Assembly (NCBI GenBank): GCA_945898195.1 | Contig: CAMDHM010000011.1 | Location: forward strand, 1 to 64,000 | Source: Pseudobacteriovorax antillogorgiicola | Lineage (GTDB): Bacteria; Bdellovibrionota_B; Oligoflexia; Oligoflexales; RGVZ01 | DNA: 64,000 bases | Direction of reading: 5' to 3' | Shown here: positions 16,534 to 26,027 of the stretch, piece after piece | How the letters are laid out: each line of letters opens with the position of its first letter | How positions within the stretch are numbered: the stretch's first letter is position 1 | Notes under the pieces: generated by a model | Seen by the model: only the letters and a program-made list of their open reading frames with translations | Databases searched by the model: none | Told to the model about the DNA's origin: nothing | Program-made: the position numbers and the translations under genes

Positions 16534-19287
16534 CTATTCCATGGGTGGCGGAGGTTCGATCGGTGGAGGCGGGGCTTCAAAGGACCCGCCATCACCACCA
16601 AATCCAGCGGGTGGCAGGGGCGGGGGCGGCGGAAAAGGAGACGCACCTGAAGTATCGCCTGCGGCTGCGCCTGAACCACCAAACGGAGCCGGCACTGAAT
16701 CGGAATGCGAGCTTTCATTCCCATCGGCCGCATCGTTGGCATTGTCATTCGCCGATTCAGCCTCATTTTCGGGCTTGGTCTCTCGCATAACCTGATCCCG
16801 TTGGGCTTTTTCAGTTTTATCAAATTCATCCGGCTTAAATTCCCCGTCTCCCTCTTTCCGAAGTAGCGCATAGAAACCATCTTTTTTGAAACGCGAGCCG
16901 TAGACGAGTTCCATAAACTCATCGCGCTCCTTGAGCTTCCGCTGGTAAATGGCCGCAAGATCGTCCGCCCCGTGGATAATGTATGGCGTCAGGAAAATCA
17001 TCAGACTATTTCGAATACTAGAAACCTTGGAATTCCTGAACAACCAACCGATGATCGGAATGTCACCGAGCAGCGGAATTTTTTGGAAAACCTCCGCTTC
17101 GGTGGCTTGCACCAGACCGGACACCACAACGGTCTGCATGTTTTTGACGGTTAAAATCTGAGATGTCTTTCGTTTGGCAATTTTCGGCAGGGCAGTCGTT
17201 GAATCAATCTGAACTGATGCAGATTCAAGGTCAACCTTCAGCGTTACAAAATTGGCGTTGCTAATGTTCGGCTTCACACTGAGGGTCAAGTCAACGTCCT
17301 CTTTTTCAACCTTAGAAACCGAAACACCCGTCGCGCCTACCTCGGCACCGCCCTTAAAAAACACCTTCTCGCCAACCGTGATTTTTGCGTCTTCATTATT
17401 CGCTGTCAGGATATGAGGCGAGGATAAGACACGGGTGTTCGCGTCAGTTTTGATGAGCTTGATCAGGGCGCCGGGGGTAAAATTACCAAGCCCCGGTACG
17501 TTGACCGAATTACCCGCAAGGATACCAATAGTCATATCCTCGGCAAAGGGCGCTGCAGCTGCCGCCGCAGTGGCCGCTGTGGGTGTCGCACCGCCAGCCT
17601 GAGCAGCAACAAGTGGACCCAAGGGAGCCGCCTGCCATGTCGTTAAAATACTGGAATTACCCTGACCGCCACGACCACTAAAAATGTTCGTCCCAAAATT
17701 AAAGCGGTTGTCGACGTTGATGTCCAAAATATCCGCCTCGATAAAGACTTGACTCCGGCGAATGTCCAATTTGCGGACAATCGAATTGATCGCGTTATAG
17801 GCAGCACGGCTACCTGTGATCAAAAGAGAATTGGACTGTTCGTCCGCTGTGATTTTGGTGCCTTCATCGAGTTCCGCAACGACGGCCTCATTTCCCCCGA
17901 TTGAACCACCCACGCCATTCACCGATGGACGCAGCGGAGTCATCCGCCGGGATCCGCCGCTATTTTTACCCTGCGTCAAACTTGAAAGGGTTGCGGACAG
18001 TTTTTTAGCGTCCGCATAGTCAAGGGGACGCACGTGAATCGTTGCTTGCTTGGTCGGGTCATCGAGAGCCGTATCAAATTTTTTCACCAACGCTTTGACA
18101 TCTGAAATAGTGCGTGGTGGTCCGAAAATAATCACGGCATTCGAGCGCTCGTCGGTAAGTAGTTTGTACGCAGGAGTACCGCGACCCGCCCCCGCCTTCA
18201 TGAGCTCGTTAATCTTGTCGACGATTCCCTTTGCATCTGCGTATCGAACCGGGACGATGGAAACCTGGGGTTGCTGACCCTGAACATCAAGCAAGTCAAG
18301 GATATCCAGGATTCGACGGACCTTGTAACCAGTGTCACTGATGATTAAAGTGTTGGTTTTTTCGTAGGCAATCATGGAATTGGACGACACTATGCGAGAC
18401 AGCGTGTTCTGAATTTCCTTGGCCTCAATGTATTTAAGCGGGACGATTTGGGTGATGATTTCGTCGGTCAACAGGGTGTACTTCGATCCAAGAAATGTTT
18501 TGAGATTATCTTTGACGGCTGTCCGGACCGGCATGATCTTGATGACCTTACCGGTTTCCACAGTGGTCATCCCAAGCAGGTTCAAAGCCGACAAAAATGC
18601 CTGATAGGCTTCTTCTTTCGTCACTTTTTTCGGAGAAATTATTTGGACTTTTCCGCTCACGTTGCGATCTAAAATTACGTTTTTATTGGTCCATAAAGCG
18701 ACAGCCCTGATGATGTCCTTGATTTCAGTTGGCTCAGGAAAATCAATGTTGATTAATTCCTGGCCAGAAGGAATGGTGGAAGAACCGCGCTTACCTTCAC
18801 CTTTTGACTCAGATGTCGACTCAGCTTTCGCTTCAGATTTTGAGCTAGGCTTTAAATCCCCGCCTTTTTCTAACTTCGAATCGCCAGCTGGAATAAATGG
18901 TTCCGTCTTATCCCTGTCTTTAAATGCCCTTACATCAGGAGTCTTTTTTCCAGGCCTGGCTCTTCCGGGTTTCGCTATGGCATCCTCGGGTGGCAACGGA
19001 GGAGCCGTAAACTCTGGCTCAACAGCCGCCGGCGCAACAGATGCAGCAGGGGCAAGAGAAGCCACTGGTGGGGAAATAGGTGCTGCGGGCGGCACCGCAG
19101 CAGGATCCGCCATGGGTGTTACGGTTGGGGATGTCCCAGCCTCCACGATGGGTGGCGGGGGCGGCGGCAATGTTGGAGTGCCTTGACCCAACAACCGTCT
19201 ACCACCAATACATGCACCCATGATTGCCACCACTGTCGTGGCATTCGCCAAGATACGCCTGATTTGTTTTGCTTGCACCGTCGTCAT
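16534..19287 (-). CDS. gspD: Type II secretion secretin GspD
   Basis: The outer-membrane secretin, about 917 residues. ATG at 19287 follows GGAGCCTC and is preferred over the track start 4 codons upstream. A hydrophobic signal segment is followed by a Pro/Ala-rich linker (PTLPPPPPPI and PAAPISPP), the N0 domain (about 185-260, INIDFPEPTEIKDIIRAVAL), N1-N3 domains (QIVPLKYIEAKEIQNTLSRI; VSIVPVRYADAKGIVDKIN; IHVRPLDYADAKKLSATL) and the secretin core with VPGLGNFTPGALIK and KIPLLGDIPIIGWLFR. The C-terminus has a further Pro/Gly-rich tail ending PPPPIEPPPPME, longer than in most GspD proteins. Confidence 0.95.
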   Translation of the reverse strand: MTTVQAKQIRRILANATTVVAIMGACIGGRRLLGQGTPTLPPPPPPIVEAGTSPTVTPMADPAAVPPAAPISPPVASLAPAASVAPAAVEPEFTAPPLPPEDAIAKPGRARPGKKTPDVRAFKDRDKTEPFIPAGDSKLEKGGDLKPSSKSEAKAESTSESKGEGKRGSSTIPSGQELINIDFPEPTEIKDIIRAVALWTNKNVILDRNVSGKVQIISPKKVTKEEAYQAFLSALNLLGMTTVETGKVIKIMPVRTAVKDNLKTFLGSKYTLLTDEIITQIVPLKYIEAKEIQNTLSRIVSSNSMIAYEKTNTLIISDTGYKVRRILDILDLLDVQGQQPQVSIVPVRYADAKGIVDKINELMKAGAGRGTPAYKLLTDERSNAVIIFGPPRTISDVKALVKKFDTALDDPTKQATIHVRPLDYADAKKLSATLSSLTQGKNSGGSRRMTPLRPSVNGVGGSIGGNEAVVAELDEGTKITADEQSNSLLITGSRAAYNAINSIVRKLDIRRSQVFIEADILDINVDNRFNFGTNIFSGRGGQGNSSILTTWQAAPLGPLVAAQAGGATPTAATAAAAAAPFAEDMTIGILAGNSVNVPGLGNFTPGALIKLIKTDANTRVLSSPHILTANNEDAKITVGEKVFFKGGAEVGATGVSVSKVEKEDVDLTLSVKPNISNANFVTLKVDLESASVQIDSTTALPKIAKRKTSQILTVKNMQTVVVSGLVQATEAEVFQKIPLLGDIPIIGWLFRNSKVSSIRNSLMIFLTPYIIHGADDLAAIYQRKLKERDEFMELVYGSRFKKDGFYALLRKEGDGEFKPDEFDKTEKAQRDQVMRETKPENEAESANDNANDAADGNESSHSDSVPAPFGGSGAAAGDTSGASPFPPPPPLPPAGFGGDGGSFEAPPPPIEPPPPME

Positions 19288-19311
19288 ATGAGGCTCCATC
19301 TTGCCCGGTCT

Positions 19312-20307
19312 TTACTTAATCCGGACCGTGATCATCTGAGGCGTCGTTCCATTACGCAAAACACTAATTCGCACTTCACGTTCGTTACGAAATGATTCAT
19401 ACAATGCAAATCCCTGATCTGGATTCTTCAGGCTTGCGTCATTAACCTGGGTGATCACATCGCCATTTTGCAATCCGACTCTGGCAAATAAACTACTTGG
19501 ATCGATGGCAAAAATCTTGAATCCGTTGATCTGATTATCGACTGCATTTGGAACCAACCTGGCCGCGTTGATTATTTTACCAAATCCCGCACCAAGTTCC
19601 GCCTCTACGTAAGAACCATCGACCAAAACTGGCGGTAATTGATCACCGCCCCCCCCGGAAACAGCGCCCCCAATCAAGTCCCCAGTTGCAAGCTGCTTCT
19701 CCAAATCGGAAACCAGGCTCAGGCATTCCTTGATTCCCTTATTATTCACAATGAACTCATTGCGATCGACGCCGGCAACAACGGCATCCTCGTTACCGAT
19801 AATACCATCCCCAACCCGATAAATATCGGCATCGGGCTGGCCTTTTTCCCGCACTGTAGCAAGAGATTTTTCGCGGCTACCCAGATAGATCGTCCCCACC
19901 AGTTCAAGATTCAGGGTTGACGGTTGGCATGGGGCATTGATGTCAAAAACAGGTCGCCCATCGCCCCCACCACCATGCCGCTCCAGGTCCTCCTTAGGAA
20001 ACTCGCCGGCTGAATTAAACACATTGCGATCCATAATCGCCTTCTTGAAATCACGGTAATTGACCGATGTAATCCCCAGCCCCGGAGCATCACTTGACAT
20101 CTTAGGGCGATTCAGAAGGCCGACGGCCAAATCGACCAGGGGGCCAACGGCAACCATCGTTAAGAGAGAACTAGCGATAATATAGGCGGAAAAAACAGCA
20201 ATTGATGATCGTACCAGCAAGCGCACGGCATCAGGCCACCACTTTTTTTGCGGCAACTGCTGGATTTCCTCCAGAAGGACGTTACGACTTGGCAGATACA
20301 CCCTCAA
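19312..20307 (-). CDS. gspC: Type II secretion GspC paralogue 1 (PDZ type)
   Basis: A 331-residue bitopic protein: cytoplasmic N-terminus, one membrane helix (about 32-54), an HR-like domain (NVFNSAGEFP ... LELVGTIYLGSREKSLATV ... YRVGDGIIGNEDAVVAGVDR) and a C-terminal PDZ domain (GLQNGDVITQVNDASLKNPDQG). GspC links the inner platform to the secretin. It starts at a TTG that directly follows the stop of the other gspC copy. It resembles 20309-21274 in plan and motif order, so the two are a tandem pair. It contains four cysteines in the periplasmic part that the other copy lacks. Confidence 0.83.
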   Translation of the reverse strand: MRVYLPSRNVLLEEIQQLPQKKWWPDAVRLLVRSSIAVFSAYIIASSLLTMVAVGPLVDLAVGLLNRPKMSSDAPGLGITSVNYRDFKKAIMDRNVFNSAGEFPKEDLERHGGGGDGRPVFDINAPCQPSTLNLELVGTIYLGSREKSLATVREKGQPDADIYRVGDGIIGNEDAVVAGVDRNEFIVNNKGIKECLSLVSDLEKQLATGDLIGGAVSGGGGDQLPPVLVDGSYVEAELGAGFGKIINAARLVPNAVDNQINGFKIFAIDPSSLFARVGLQNGDVITQVNDASLKNPDQGFALYESFRNEREVRISVLRNGTTPQMITVRIK

Positions 20308-20308
20308 A

Positions 20309-21274
20309 TCATTTCACCTTCATATTCAAGTTCTGCTTAGCGCCGCCTCGGGAATACCTGATCTCGATATCGCCTTCGTTACGTAAAGCCTGCAGGAGTT
20401 TCACCGCCTGCGATGTGTCAGTCAGCGGAATTCCATTGATTTCTTCAATAATGTCTTGGTTTTGCAATCCGGCCTTCTGATAAATTGAATCACTCCGGAT
20501 TCGGTCCAACTTGAAGCCCTTCAACTCGCCGTCAACCACATTGGGAGACGCCTTTGCATCCTGCAGAACCGTCGCAAAATCAGTGGAGAGAAGTTTGTTT
20601 TTGTAATCCAGCGACATCTCAATATTTCCACCCTTGCGATCGAATCCTGGCTCTTTGAAGGTTTCGGCGGGGGCCTCCGTAGCAAAGCCGCGCTCTCCAC
20701 CTGCATCACCCTTCGGGCGCGTTCTGCCCTTTTTCCGAGTTGAACGAATAATGTCCTGACGCTCGAGGACAGCGATTTCTTTTCGACCATCGCCACGCAC
20801 CAAAACAAGGCGGTCGATTTCAATCTTTTCAAGCGAGGCGTCCGCCTCAATTTGATCGCCGACGAGAAAGCTGTTAGAGGTCTTTTTTGCTGTATTCTCA
20901 ATCAGCGCAATTCCGGTGTATGAATCACCACCATAAATTATCCCAAGAACACGAATCGGAAGGTCGGTAATCGACAGTTCTTCACCCGTTTTGACGCGCC
21001 CTTTTTCCTCGTCCAACTGGCCTTCGGAATTAAAAATATTTCGTTTTAAAATTTCATCCATGACAGTCTGATCAAAGGTTACACCAGGCTCAGAAATCGT
21101 CACATTGACGGGCGCTTTGCTGGCTCCAATGATCTTTTCGAAATCCGTCGGCGCAAGGATATAAGCCACGATCGTGGAAACCACAGTTGCACCAAGAAAT
21201 GCAGCGCCCAACGCAAAAGAAATTTTACGCCACGGCAGGGGGCTTAACTTCTTCACGATGGTTTCGATATCCAT
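20309..21274 (-). CDS. gspC: Type II secretion GspC paralogue 2 (PDZ type)
   Basis: A 321-residue protein with the same layout as its neighbour: membrane helix at about 18-38, HR domain (ILKRNIFNSEGQLDE, LPIRVLGIIYGGDSYTGIALIE, FLVGDQIEADASLEKIEIDR) and a PDZ domain (GLQNQDIIEEINGIPLTDTSQAVKLLQAL). A basic linker (RKKGRTRPKGDAGG) separates HR and PDZ. The start overlaps the aroK stop by one base. Which copy docks with the secretin, or whether both do, cannot be told from sequence. Confidence 0.83.
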   Translation of the reverse strand: MDIETIVKKLSPLPWRKISFALGAAFLGATVVSTIVAYILAPTDFEKIIGASKAPVNVTISEPGVTFDQTVMDEILKRNIFNSEGQLDEEKGRVKTGEELSITDLPIRVLGIIYGGDSYTGIALIENTAKKTSNSFLVGDQIEADASLEKIEIDRLVLVRGDGRKEIAVLERQDIIRSTRKKGRTRPKGDAGGERGFATEAPAETFKEPGFDRKGGNIEMSLDYKNKLLSTDFATVLQDAKASPNVVDGELKGFKLDRIRSDSIYQKAGLQNQDIIEEINGIPLTDTSQAVKLLQALRNEGDIEIRYSRGGAKQNLNMKVK

Positions 21275-21903
21275 CAGCGCTCCAAACCAGAAAACTGCGC
21301 GGCGATGTTTCGTGCCGTTGTTTCAGGCAATTCAAATTCCGGCTCTACGACGATATCTGCCTGGCGATAACGCTCCACCCGTTGGCCAAGCAAGGCCTTG
21401 AGCCTCTCGGTTAGGCGCTTGCGTTTTTCTTCCATAAACTGATGCAAGGCTGGACCTTTAGCCCCTGGATCGAGCCCTGAAATATCGGCGAGATCATCCA
21501 AATAAGGACGCATGATAAGCCCCTTCAGCGCTTTTGGACTTGGAGCCACGCGCCTCGCGATCTCATCGACAGAAGGGTTCAACCAAATCACGAGCCCATG
21601 TTCCGTTAGCGCACGCCAGGAATCTTCGTTGTCAACGGCACCACCGCCTGTCGCGATAACGTGACGTCGTGCGTTTGCCGCTCGCGCAACAACCTTGCGC
21701 TCCAGCTCACGAAAGCCGGATTCACCCTGTTCCATGAAGATCCGCGCGATTGGCTTTCTGGTCATGCGCTCGATTTCAACATCTGTGTCGATGAAACCAA
21801 ACCCAAGCATATGGGCTAAAAGCCTGCCCACAGCAGATTTTCCGCTGCCCATCACGCCGACGAGGACGATGTTTGCATATGGCTTTAATTGAGGCGATTC
21901 CAA
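21274..21903 (-). CDS. aroK: Shikimate kinase
   Basis: A 209-residue enzyme that phosphorylates shikimate at the 3-hydroxyl with ATP in chorismate synthesis. Walker A is VGVMGSGKSAVGR; FIDTDVEIE carries the Mg-binding Asp; GFRELERKVV and IATGGGAVDNED are the shikimate-binding segments. The length is slightly above the family's usual 170-180 because of a C-terminal extension of basic helix and an acidic end. It is the first gene of the minus-strand run and shares a base with gspC, so it may be co-transcribed with the secretion operon, an arrangement without an obvious functional reason. Confidence 0.92.
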   Translation of the reverse strand: MESPQLKPYANIVLVGVMGSGKSAVGRLLAHMLGFGFIDTDVEIERMTRKPIARIFMEQGESGFRELERKVVARAANARRHVIATGGGAVDNEDSWRALTEHGLVIWLNPSVDEIARRVAPSPKALKGLIMRPYLDDLADISGLDPGAKGPALHQFMEEKRKRLTERLKALLGQRVERYRQADIVVEPEFELPETTARNIAAQFSGLER

Positions 21904-22065
21904 GACCTAACCTCTCGATTCATTTGGTCATTTCATTCTAGCTCAGAACGCCGAAAAAGAGCAGGATAGGGACAAGAACGATTTTACTCTGGGGTCCGTT
22001 GAGTTTTTGCTTTTGATAACGAGCTGCGTGATCAGCAATCATCACGGCCGCTTAAGGAGCATCGC
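21904..22065. promoter_or_regulatory. Divergent promoter region between aroK-gsp operon and crotonase gene
   Basis: This 162-bp gap separates divergent genes, so it must hold the promoter for the T2SS run on the minus strand and for the crotonase gene on the plus strand. I cannot fix -35/-10 boxes with confidence. AAGGAG six bases before the GTG at 22066 decides that start. Confidence 0.45.
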
Positions 22066-22866
22066 GTGACATTCGTGCAGGTTTCAGAAACAGGTCGAAT
22101 TGAGACTTGGACGATTAATCGCCCTGAACGTTTCAACGCCCTTGGCACAACTTTGGCCCGCGAGCTCAACGAATGCGTGGACGATCTGCACCGGCGTTTG
22201 GTCGATTGGCAAGCCGCCCCGTCATCCAATGTGCTGCCAATTCGAGCCTTAGTGCTCCACGCGCAGCCTTCCCGGCGGGGACGATCGCCAGTCTGGATCG
22301 CAGGTGGCGACATGAAAGAGTTGGCCATGTTGACCGGCGAGGGGCAGGGGCGAAATTACGCAGCGATGCTAAATCGTTTTTGCCGTTGCCTGGAGGAGCT
22401 TCCAATCCCAGTCATTGCATCCATTCATGGGGCCGCCATCGGCGGTGGGGCCGAACTCGCCCTGGCAGCAGACTTGCGCTTCGGCACCAAGATGACACGG
22501 TTTGAATTTCGGCAACTTCGAGTCGGACTGGCCACGGGCTACGGCGGAACCAAGCGGCTGGTCAATCTAATAGGAAAGGCCAACGCCCAACGCCTGCTCT
22601 ATTTAGGCAGCGATATTCTTGCCGAAGAGTGCCTGAGACTCGGGCTATTGCACAATGTTGTCGCAGACGAAAATCAACTGACAGACCTAATTGCGCAGAC
22701 CACGCGAGATATCATTAATCTAGAACCCCGCGCCATTTCCGCACAAAAAGAAATGTTTCGCATAGCCACGGACGCCCATCCAGGCGCCGCCTACGCGGCA
22801 GAGTTAGAGCTATTCGGAAAAATCTGGATGAATCCGTCGCACAAGAAATTCTTGGCGACGTTTTAG
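22066..22866 (+). CDS. Crotonase-fold protein (enoyl-CoA hydratase/isomerase family)
   Basis: A 266-residue protein starting at GTG behind AAGGAG. INRPERFNAL and IHGAAIGGGAELALAADLRF are the conserved oxyanion-hole segments of the crotonase superfamily, and AEECLRLGLLHNVV matches the later family helix. At the position of the first hydratase glutamate (PE-I-x-x-G-x-x-P in typical members) this protein reads RQLRVGLATGYGGT, with Gln, and at the second it reads AQRLLYLG, with Arg. If this alignment by eye is right, simple enoyl-CoA hydration is unlikely and another crotonase reaction should be considered. It stands alone, convergent with ychF. Confidence 0.8.
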   Translation: MTFVQVSETGRIETWTINRPERFNALGTTLARELNECVDDLHRRLVDWQAAPSSNVLPIRALVLHAQPSRRGRSPVWIAGGDMKELAMLTGEGQGRNYAAMLNRFCRCLEELPIPVIASIHGAAIGGGAELALAADLRFGTKMTRFEFRQLRVGLATGYGGTKRLVNLIGKANAQRLLYLGSDILAEECLRLGLLHNVVADENQLTDLIAQTTRDIINLEPRAISAQKEMFRIATDAHPGAAYAAELELFGKIWMNPSHKKFLATF

Positions 22867-22891
22867 AACACGAGTCACAACAGACCGCGCT

Positions 22892-24010
22892 TTAGACGTT
22901 AAAGCGGAAGTCCATTACGTCACCATCCTTGACCACGTATTCCTTGCCCTCAATCCGCATGAGTCCCAGCTCTTTTAATTTGGGCCGAGAACCAACCTTG
23001 ACCAAGTCGTCGACGGAATAAACTTCAGCGCAAATGAAGCCCCGCTCAAAATCGGAGTGAATGCATCCCGCAGCACGCGGCGCCTTATCCCCGCGATGGA
23101 TCGTCCACGCATGGACTTCTTTCTCGCCGGCGGTGAAGTATGTTTGCAAACTCAGCGTATCGTAACCAGCACGGATCATGCGATTCAAGCCTGGTTCTTT
23201 CATCCCAAGCGAATCAATAAGCTCTTTGCGCGAGGCCACGTCGAGTTGTCCTAACTCTTCTTCAAGCTTGCCACAGATGATGACAACTTGTGCCCCTTCT
23301 TTCTTGGCATATTCCTTGACCTCAAGGGTAAGACGATTGTCCGTATCACCGGCAGCCATTTCCTCGTCCACATTGCAGACGTAAAGGACAGGTTTCGAAG
23401 TTAAAAGATGCAACTCATTGTACGCATCACGAACTTCCAAAATATCCCCAACAAATGGCTCCACGCTAAACGTACGTGCCGGCTGGAGCAGCTGCAGGTG
23501 AGCGTTGAGCGCCTCAAGCATGGCCAAAATCGCGGTGATCTTTTTTTGACCGCTTTTTGCAAGGCGCCGATAGCGTTCCAACCCGGCCTCAACGGTGCTC
23601 ACATCAGCATAAACGAGCTCCGTCTGGATGGTTTCAACATCACGCGTGGGACCCACGGATCCTTCCACGTGAATGATGTCGGTCGACTCAAAACACCGAA
23701 CGACATGAGCAATGGCATCGGTCGCACGAATGTGACCAAGAAATTGATTGCCGAGGCCCTCACCACGCGACGCGCCGCGCACGAGACCAGCGATATCAAC
23801 AAATTCCATGCTCGTCGGCACGAGAACTTTTGTTTTGACTATATTAGCAACGATCTCAAGCCGTGGATCCGGAACATCCACCCGCCCGACGTTCGGTTCG
23901 ATGGTGCAAAAGGGATAGTTAGCCGACGCTGCCCCGGCCGAAGTGAGCGCGTTGAAGATGGTCGATTTACCGACATTTGGAAGGCCGACAATCCCGCAAT
24001 TGAAACCCAT
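22892..24010 (-). CDS. ychF: Redox-regulated ATPase YchF (Obg family)
   Basis: A 372-residue P-loop NTPase of the OLA1/YchF group, which favours ATP over GTP and associates with ribosomes. [15 protein letters not shown] is the P-loop; [20 protein letters not shown] is switch II; NVDE stands where GTPases have NKxD, as expected for the ATP-specific YchF. A helical coiled coil (about 130-200) and the C-terminal TGS domain ([20 protein letters not shown]) are in place. Length is normal for the family. It is 29 bp from yajQ, the upstream gene on the same strand. Confidence 0.95.
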   Translation of the reverse strand: MGFNCGIVGLPNVGKSTIFNALTSAGAASANYPFCTIEPNVGRVDVPDPRLEIVANIVKTKVLVPTSMEFVDIAGLVRGASRGEGLGNQFLGHIRATDAIAHVVRCFESTDIIHVEGSVGPTRDVETIQTELVYADVSTVEAGLERYRRLAKSGQKKITAILAMLEALNAHLQLLQPARTFSVEPFVGDILEVRDAYNELHLLTSKPVLYVCNVDEEMAAGDTDNRLTLEVKEYAKKEGAQVVIICGKLEEELGQLDVASRKELIDSLGMKEPGLNRMIRAGYDTLSLQTYFTAGEKEVHAWTIHRGDKAPRAAGCIHSDFERGFICAEVYSVDDLVKVGSRPKLKELGLMRIEGKEYVVKDGDVMDFRFNV

Positions 24011-24039
24011 GTGTTGATACCCGTCTAAAAAAAAGTGGC

Positions 24040-24531
24040 TTAGCTGCGCATATTGATAAATTGAAGGGGGAACTTAAGTTCTTTGCCCCGAAGCATCGCG
24101 ATGGCCCCCTGCAACTCATCGATGCTCTTGGCCGTAACGCGAACCTGCTCACCCTGAATCTCTACTTGAACCTTTAATTTTGAATCTTTTATGGCCTTGG
24201 TGACTTCCTTCGCCTCTTCTTTTTCCATCCCAGCCTTAATATCAAGGGTTTGACGGATGGTATTACCGGTGGCGACCTCTTCCTTGCCATACTTCAAGGC
24301 ACGAAGATCAAGGTCACGCTTAGCCATTTTCGCCGAAATAATCTGATGGATGGACCGCAGCTTGAGTTCATCGTCAGCGATAATTTTGATCTTTTTGCCG
24401 CCCTTGTCCAGCTCGATAGAGCTCTTCCCCCCACGGAAGTCAAACCGTTGGGCAATCTCCTTCTGAGCCTGGTTGATGGCATTTTCGACTTCCATCATGT
24501 CGATTTCGCTGACGATGTCAAAAGAAGGCAT
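24040..24531 (-). CDS. yajQ: YajQ family nucleotide-binding protein
   Basis: A 163-residue cytoplasmic protein from the preferred start. The track start is 31 codons upstream, but the family begins MPSFDIVSE, which occurs here at 24531 behind GGGGAGACCAAAC. The two ferredoxin-like halves are visible (AQRFDFRGGKSSIELD and KLKVQVEIQGEQVRVTAKSIDELQ). Members bind cyclic di-GMP in Xanthomonas and nucleic acid or tRNA in E. coli. It is divergent from the exported protein gene at 24615, leaving 83 bp for both promoters. Confidence 0.93.
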   Translation of the reverse strand: MPSFDIVSEIDMMEVENAINQAQKEIAQRFDFRGGKSSIELDKGGKKIKIIADDELKLRSIHQIISAKMAKRDLDLRALKYGKEEVATGNTIRQTLDIKAGMEKEEAKEVTKAIKDSKLKVQVEIQGEQVRVTAKSIDELQGAIAMLRGKELKFPLQFINMRS

Positions 24532-24614
24532 GTTTGGTCTCCCCGAATTCCCGCAAAAGCTAGGCCATTGATCCAAAACTTTGAAATTACCTGCGGTTAC
24601 CTTAAATTGGATAC

Positions 24615-25769
24615 ATGAATACATTGCACCAAATCATTGCCCGAGCCGTCCTGACCAGCGCAGCCTTTGCGGCCTGCACTCTCACCCTCAAACCATCGGA
24701 GCTCCTCGGAGCCCCCATCGAGGGTTTGACCCCCGCAGCGGTCAAGCGGATCAAAGCCGCCAATGCCAATTACAAGGAATGTCAGCAGGCGGCAATGACT
24801 GCCTTAACTTCCAAGCTGATCAGCCAAGTAAAATTTTCCGCTGCCGTCGATGCCTGCCGGGAACGGTTCCCTGCCATCAGCCTTTACAGCCAGTGTAAGC
24901 GCCAAGCCATCGACGCCGCAGCCATGACCAAAAAAGAGCCCACTGAGGCCTTGACCGCCTGCAAACGTCTGCTTGTGTCAGCATCCTTCGACAGGGAGCA
25001 GTCCGTACCGTTTTTTATCAACGACAAGCAACTTTTTTTCGGTGGCATTGGCTTGAACAAGGTCCAATCGGCGGCCACCATGGACCCACCAAACTTTGAC
25101 TGCGACCGTTTGAACAAAGCTATTTTGAACCCGCTCGAATCCCAATATATCCTGTTTGGTAACCACCCAAAGGTATTCAAGTCCCTTGGTGCCCTGACCC
25201 CGCAGAACCTCATGATGGCTCTGCAGATGGAAGACCAGAGCAAGGGGGATCGCAAAAAGGGCGTCGGAACAGCCCGATTTGGGCGAATTTTTGGCGGACT
25301 CGATACCCCAAAGGCAACGGTTTTCTTTCCTACGGCACCCTGTGACTTTGACGGGCAGCTGGGCAAGGCCTTTGCCGGCCTAAGCGCCTATTACCTGATC
25401 GACAAAAGCACTGGCGACGTGACCCCCTATTTCGGGATCGCCCACTACCGCCCCACCTTCAAGGATTTGTCGACGAAAGATTTAGTATCCAAACTGATCG
25501 AAGCCATGAACTCCGGCGGTGGCGGCGGGTATCATGCAATTATTAAAAATGACACCACGGCATTTGTCGCAAATACGGACTTCTCAGAATTTGACGATGA
25601 GAAGGACCCGCGTAACGTTTGCAGGGATCCCCGCAGCAATTCCTTGGTGGGAATCGTCCAGGCCACGAAGGAGAATCCAGCCAAGCCGCGCTATTTAGTA
25701 GTGGCGAACGTCAAAAATTTATGCGAATACGGAGATCGCCTTGCTGCCGGGCTGACCGCCGAGAAGTAG
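24615..25769 (+). CDS. Exported protein of unknown function, cysteine-containing
   Basis: A 384-residue protein with an N-terminal signal-like segment (about 1-22, IIARAVLTSAAFAACTLTL). I do not recognise a family. The first 110 residues contain four regularly placed cysteines in helices (YKECQQ, DACRERF, YSQCKRQ, TACKRLL), a spacing that suggests two disulfides holding a helical hairpin. The rest is mixed, with further cysteines at FDCDR, APCDFD, NVCRD and NLCEYG, so about nine in all. A Gly run (NSGGGGGYHAI) precedes the C-terminal third. It lies 37 bp upstream of rpsU on the same strand, but function is unlikely to be shared. Confidence 0.75.
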   Translation: MNTLHQIIARAVLTSAAFAACTLTLKPSELLGAPIEGLTPAAVKRIKAANANYKECQQAAMTALTSKLISQVKFSAAVDACRERFPAISLYSQCKRQAIDAAAMTKKEPTEALTACKRLLVSASFDREQSVPFFINDKQLFFGGIGLNKVQSAATMDPPNFDCDRLNKAILNPLESQYILFGNHPKVFKSLGALTPQNLMMALQMEDQSKGDRKKGVGTARFGRIFGGLDTPKATVFFPTAPCDFDGQLGKAFAGLSAYYLIDKSTGDVTPYFGIAHYRPTFKDLSTKDLVSKLIEAMNSGGGGGYHAIIKNDTTAFVANTDFSEFDDEKDPRNVCRDPRSNSLVGIVQATKENPAKPRYLVVANVKNLCEYGDRLAAGLTAEK

Positions 25770-25806
25770 CCGCAAGACTGAGTTGTTTCTTTTTTAGGGA
25801 GTTGCA

Positions 25807-26001
25807 ATGCCAGGCATTCGCCTCAGAGACGGGGAACCTTTCGAAGGCGCTATGCGCCGATTTAAAAAGCAGTGCGAAAAATCGGGTGTTCTTTCTGATG
25901 TTCGCAAACGCGAACACTATGAAAAGCCTTCGGTTCGCCGCAAGAAGAAAGCCATCGCCGCACGTAAACGTGTGCTGAAGAAGCTCCGCAAAATGGTTTG
26001 A
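25807..26001 (+). CDS. rpsU: 30S ribosomal protein S21
   Basis: A 64-residue basic protein of the small subunit. [21 protein letters not shown] and the Arg/Lys-rich C-terminus ([17 protein letters not shown]) match bS21. AGGGAG sits five bases before the ATG. It is the first gene of the rpsU-dnaG-rpoD set, the classic macromolecular synthesis operon; its stop overlaps the region of the possible TTG start of dnaG. Confidence 0.95.
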   Translation: MPGIRLRDGEPFEGAMRRFKKQCEKSGVLSDVRKREHYEKPSVRRKKKAIAARKRVLKKLRKMV

Positions 26002-26027
26002 GCCCATCTTTGACTGGGCCCTTAGAC

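Noticed and set aside
18662-19186. Plus-strand Ser/Gly/Ala-rich ORF of 174 codons
   Set aside because: It is the shadow of the Pro/Ala/Lys-rich N-terminal linker of gspD; its low-complexity composition mirrors the coding strand.
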